Assembly: GCA_947486675.1 (NCBI GenBank)
Contig: CANKUF010000017.1
Coordinates: forward strand, 1 to 9,132
Source of the DNA: Acidimicrobiaceae bacterium
Lineage (GTDB): Bacteria; Actinomycetota; Acidimicrobiia; Acidimicrobiales; Ilumatobacteraceae
Direction of reading: 5' to 3'
DNA: 9,132 nucleotides
In this document: positions 7,423-9,132 of the stretch, in pieces
Layout: every line of letters begins with the position of its first letter
How positions within the stretch are numbered: the stretch's first letter is position 1
The notes under the pieces: generated by a model
What the model saw: the letters and a program-made list of their open reading frames with translations, nothing else
Database searches by the model: none
What the model was told of the DNA's origin: nothing
Translations under genes and position numbers: made by a program

Positions 7423-7427
7423 TTTTT

Positions 7428-8066
7428 ATGTCTATTCGCGACCGACGAGTGCAGTATGAAACTGCAGGTCTTGAACGCGGTGAATTAGATAACAATCCGA
7501 TTGCGCAATGGCAACAGTGGTACGACCAAGCGGCAGAAGCGCGCGTAGCCGAACCAAATGCCATGACTTTGTCAACGATTGGTATTGATGGTGGGCCAGA
7601 CTCGCGCATCGTGTTGGCACGCGGAGTTGATGAATCAGGTTTTGCGTTTTATACCAACTACGACAGCGCCAAGAGTAAGCAGTTAGTTGAACACACACAA
7701 GCTTCGGCGGTGTTTGGATGGCTGGATTTACATCGCCAAGTGCGAGTGCGTGGAGTAGTTACCAGGCTGTCCGACCAGGTAAGTGATGAGTACTTTGCAT
7801 CACGCCCGCGTGAGTCTCAATTGGGTGCATGGGCCTCACCACAGTCGCAACCGATTGCAGGCCGCGACGAGTTGATCAGCCGATTGGCTGAAGCGGAACA
7901 ACGTTTTTCAGGTCGCGATGTAGAGCGACCACCGCATTGGGGTGGTTGGGTACTTGCACCCAGTGAAATTGAATTTTGGCAAGGCCGACCCAGCCGATTA
8001 CATGACCGCTTTCGCTACGTGCTTCAGCCAGATGCGTCGTGGTCTATTGAGCGATTGGCACCGTAG
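7428..8066 (+). CDS. pdxH: Pyridoxamine/pyridoxine 5'-phosphate oxidase
   Basis: FMN-dependent cytoplasmic enzyme that oxidises pyridoxine or pyridoxamine 5'-phosphate to pyridoxal 5'-phosphate, in vitamin B6 synthesis and salvage. At 212 residues it has the usual length. Visible hallmarks are an N-terminal RRVQYETAGL matching the substrate-contact RxxYxxxGL region, the FMN-binding strand SRIVLARG, FYTNYDSAKSKQL, a WLDLHRQVRVRG segment, ASPQSQPI, PPHWGGW, and the C-terminal active-site block EFWQGRPSRLHDRFRY with its Arg and His, ending in RLAP as in E. coli PdxH. The start is ATG 7428, 5 nt after the serS stop; no ribosome site is evident, so coupling to serS is likely. The frame remains open upstream into serS, but that part is not family-like. 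The 3' end overlaps the convergent hydrolase-family gene by 23 nt. Confidence 0.95.
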   Translation: MSIRDRRVQYETAGLERGELDNNPIAQWQQWYDQAAEARVAEPNAMTLSTIGIDGGPDSRIVLARGVDESGFAFYTNYDSAKSKQLVEHTQASAVFGWLDLHRQVRVRGVVTRLSDQVSDEYFASRPRESQLGAWASPQSQPIAGRDELISRLAEAEQRFSGRDVERPPHWGGWVLAPSEIEFWQGRPSRLHDRFRYVLQPDASWSIERLAP

Positions 8067-8670
8067 AACTGTTCGACGAATTCCACGTATGCACTGCGCG
8101 TACGAGTCCATCAATTAACGATTGAGTGTGTGGCGTGAGGTGTGGACCTTCCCAGTCCCACCACAACGGACTTGCACCACGTACACGGGGAGGTAATTCA
8201 ATCTGTACCCCGTAGTTGCGCACGCGGTTAACCGGGTTGTCCATGTGTTGTCCTGCTAAGTCAGCAGGAATATTGCCGAGATCATCAACGATGTTGTAGG
8301 CGGGCAACGAAGTGCGCAAATGCTGGGCAACGTGAGTTGCTAGGCCACGGTTTCTGCCGCCGAGGAGCAGGCTGGTGAAGAACCCTTGCCGACCAAAACC
8401 GTGAATGGTGATCACGGTGTCAACATGATTGATGAAACTGGACAACGTTTCTGAATGTTGTGGATCAATTCGATGCGAAGGAACATGCCACTTCAACGAT
8501 GCAGGTTGATGAATTCCGTAATACGAACTACCCGTTGCGAGAGCAGCCTGTTGAGCAATGACGTCCGTTGCTTCTTCTAAACCGCCACCATGAAATGCCA
8601 TAAAGCCGAATGTTCCACGCAATTCGCAGACCTCTTCAACCAACGGGTGAGCAAGCAGATCATCAAGCAT
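8044..8670 (-). CDS. Poly-gamma-glutamate hydrolase family protein (PghP/DUF867-like)
   Basis: A 208-residue protein resembling the zinc-dependent poly-gamma-glutamate hydrolase family first known from Bacillus phages (PghP) and also present in many bacterial chromosomes. Likely metal ligands are His27 and Glu32 in FMAFHGGGLE and His90 in ITIHGFGR; Glu158 in GVQIELPPRVRG is a candidate catalytic glutamate by analogy with carboxypeptidase-like folds. Other family-like blocks are SYYGIHQP (49-56), LLGGRN (102-107) and DNPVNR (144-149). There is no signal peptide, so a cytoplasmic location is likely and the true substrate may not be poly-gamma-glutamate; no capsule polymer genes are in view. ATG 8670 shares one base with the stop of the upstream membrane gene (TAATG), with a weak AGGT 10 nt before. 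An upstream in-frame extension would overlap that gene widely and does not look family-like. The fold assignment is fairly sure, the activity is not. Confidence 0.8.
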   Translation of the reverse strand: MLDDLLAHPLVEEVCELRGTFGFMAFHGGGLEEATDVIAQQAALATGSSYYGIHQPASLKWHVPSHRIDPQHSETLSSFINHVDTVITIHGFGRQGFFTSLLLGGRNRGLATHVAQHLRTSLPAYNIVDDLGNIPADLAGQHMDNPVNRVRNYGVQIELPPRVRGASPLWWDWEGPHLTPHTQSLIDGLVRAVHTWNSSNSSTVPIAQ

Positions 8671-9132
8671 TAGCGGCGCGACCTGCGAAACAGTTGCTTG
8701 ATGCGAGATAGTCCAACAATCACGAGCGCTGCACCAATAACCAATGCGCATATGAGTGCGAGGCGTGATGCACCCTGACCTTGAAGCCATAGTGAAACAG
8801 AGTTTTGCCAGTTCTCCACATTGGACACGATGTTGCCAAGCGATTCACGTTCGCTAATTGCGCCATACCAATACCACGTGAGATACGCACCAGTGATGGC
8901 AATGAAACCCGCTGCAACTTTGTCGATGTAGCGAAGACTTTGCTTCAACACTTTCGACATACCTGTTTTCGCTGCAGCAAGCGTGACAGTGAGTGCGGTA
9001 ACGAGAAGCGACATTCCTAATCCGTACATGACAATGCTGATCACACCGGAAGCGAAACCGTTTGTGCCGATTGAACCAAGAATTGCGGTGGTGAGTAGTC
9101 CAATGGTGCAGCCAATGCTGGCAATCGCATAA
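8670..9132 (-). CDS. CcdA/DsbD-like transmembrane thiol-transfer protein, 5'-partial
   Basis: The frame runs off the window edge, so only the C-terminal 153 residues are visible and the N-terminal half with the first conserved cysteine is missing. The visible part begins in a helix YAIASIGCTIGLLTTAIL whose Cys8 (visible numbering), in an ASxGCTxxL context, resembles the second redox cysteine of the CcdA family. Further hydrophobic segments follow at about 28-53 and 70-85, and a last helix at about 130-147 before a basic tail RIKQLFRRSRR. CcdA proteins carry electrons across the membrane to extracytoplasmic thiols, notably for reducing apocytochrome c before haem attachment. The loop with SERESLGNIVSNVENW between the last helices is longer than in minimal CcdA. 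It is translationally coupled to the downstream hydrolase-family gene. Another polytopic family cannot be excluded without the N-terminus. Confidence 0.68.
   Translation of the reverse strand, partial: YAIASIGCTIGLLTTAILGSIGTNGFASGVISIVMYGLGMSLLVTALTVTLAAAKTGMSKVLKQSLRYIDKVAAGFIAITGAYLTWYWYGAISERESLGNIVSNVENWQNSVSLWLQGQGASRLALICALVIGAALVIVGLSRIKQLFRRSRR

Noticed and set aside
7317..7427. Upstream extension of the pdxH frame into serS
   Set aside because: The extra residues do not resemble the PdxH N-terminus and would overlap the conserved C-terminal part of serS; ATG 7428 gives the family's usual length.
8398..8418. Inverted repeat ACCGTGA / TCACGGT with a 7-nt spacer
   Set aside because: It lies inside the coding part of the hydrolase-family gene over the conserved TIHGF motif, has no T-run, and 7-nt arms are expected by chance at this scale.
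8671..8790. Forty-residue N-terminal extension of the hydrolase-family gene
   Set aside because: It overlaps the end of the membrane gene, is out of character with the family, and ATG 8670 gives a clean TAATG junction.
9042..9044. GTG as the start of the CcdA-like gene
   Set aside because: The frame stays open to the window edge and the upstream residues contain the family-like cysteine helix, so this codon is internal and the gene is truncated by the window.
1..9132. Defence system, CRISPR array, transposon or prophage module
   Set aside because: No repeat array, transposase, integrase, terminal repeats or defence-type domain combination was seen; the phage-related hydrolase family alone is not evidence of a prophage.

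Overview
The window holds eleven protein-coding genes on both strands with almost no intergenic space. I see no RNA gene, insertion sequence, CRISPR array or phage module. Base composition looks roughly balanced, and the gene content is bacterial respiration plus housekeeping. An oxidase subunit II carrying its own haem c domain, a Bacillus/Thermus-like split between subunits I and III, a CtaG assembly factor and a DrrAB-type ABC exporter suggest a Gram-positive-type lineage. My best guess is an actinobacterium of the Acidimicrobiia (freshwater/marine Ilumatobacter-like). That rests on overall resemblance, not on a search, and should be held loosely.

Layout. Positions 1-4416 (+) are a compact caa3-type cytochrome c oxidase operon: ctaC (5' end cut off by the window, CuA site and fused cytochrome c), ctaD (catalytic subunit I with extra C-terminal membrane helices), ctaE (short subunit III), ctaF (small subunit IV) and ctaG (assembly factor). 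Gaps are 12, -8, 2 and 9 nt, so one transcript is likely. Positions 4417-6068 (-) are a two-gene ABC exporter, ATPase then permease, joined by an ATGA overlap. The permease and ctaG converge with stop codons that touch. A 61-nt divergent spacer (6069-6129) separates the ATPase from serS. Positions 6130-8066 (+) hold serS (seryl-tRNA synthetase) and pdxH (pyridoxamine 5'-phosphate oxidase), 5 nt apart. Positions 8044-9132 (-) hold a CcdA/DsbD-like membrane protein (5' end off the window) whose stop overlaps the start of a poly-gamma-glutamate-hydrolase-family protein. The latter converges on pdxH and overlaps it by 23 nt.

How the genes work together. The first five genes build a terminal oxidase: cytochrome c electrons enter through the haem c and CuA centres of CtaC and pass to haem a and the haem a3/CuB site of CtaD. 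CtaE and CtaF are accessory membrane subunits, and CtaG supports metal-centre assembly. The CcdA-like protein could supply reducing power for cytochrome c maturation, but it lies in a separate operon. The ABC pair has no visible substrate. DrrAB-like pairs next to oxidase or haem A genes in other actinobacteria make a link to oxidase biogenesis a fair hypothesis.

Most of the window is ordinary. The items most worth a second look are the coupled CcdA-like/poly-gamma-glutamate-hydrolase pair, the ABC exporter beside the oxidase operon, an altered conserved motif in SerRS, and a cysteine-bearing insertion in the CtaC haem domain. I found no convincing evidence of a previously undescribed system.
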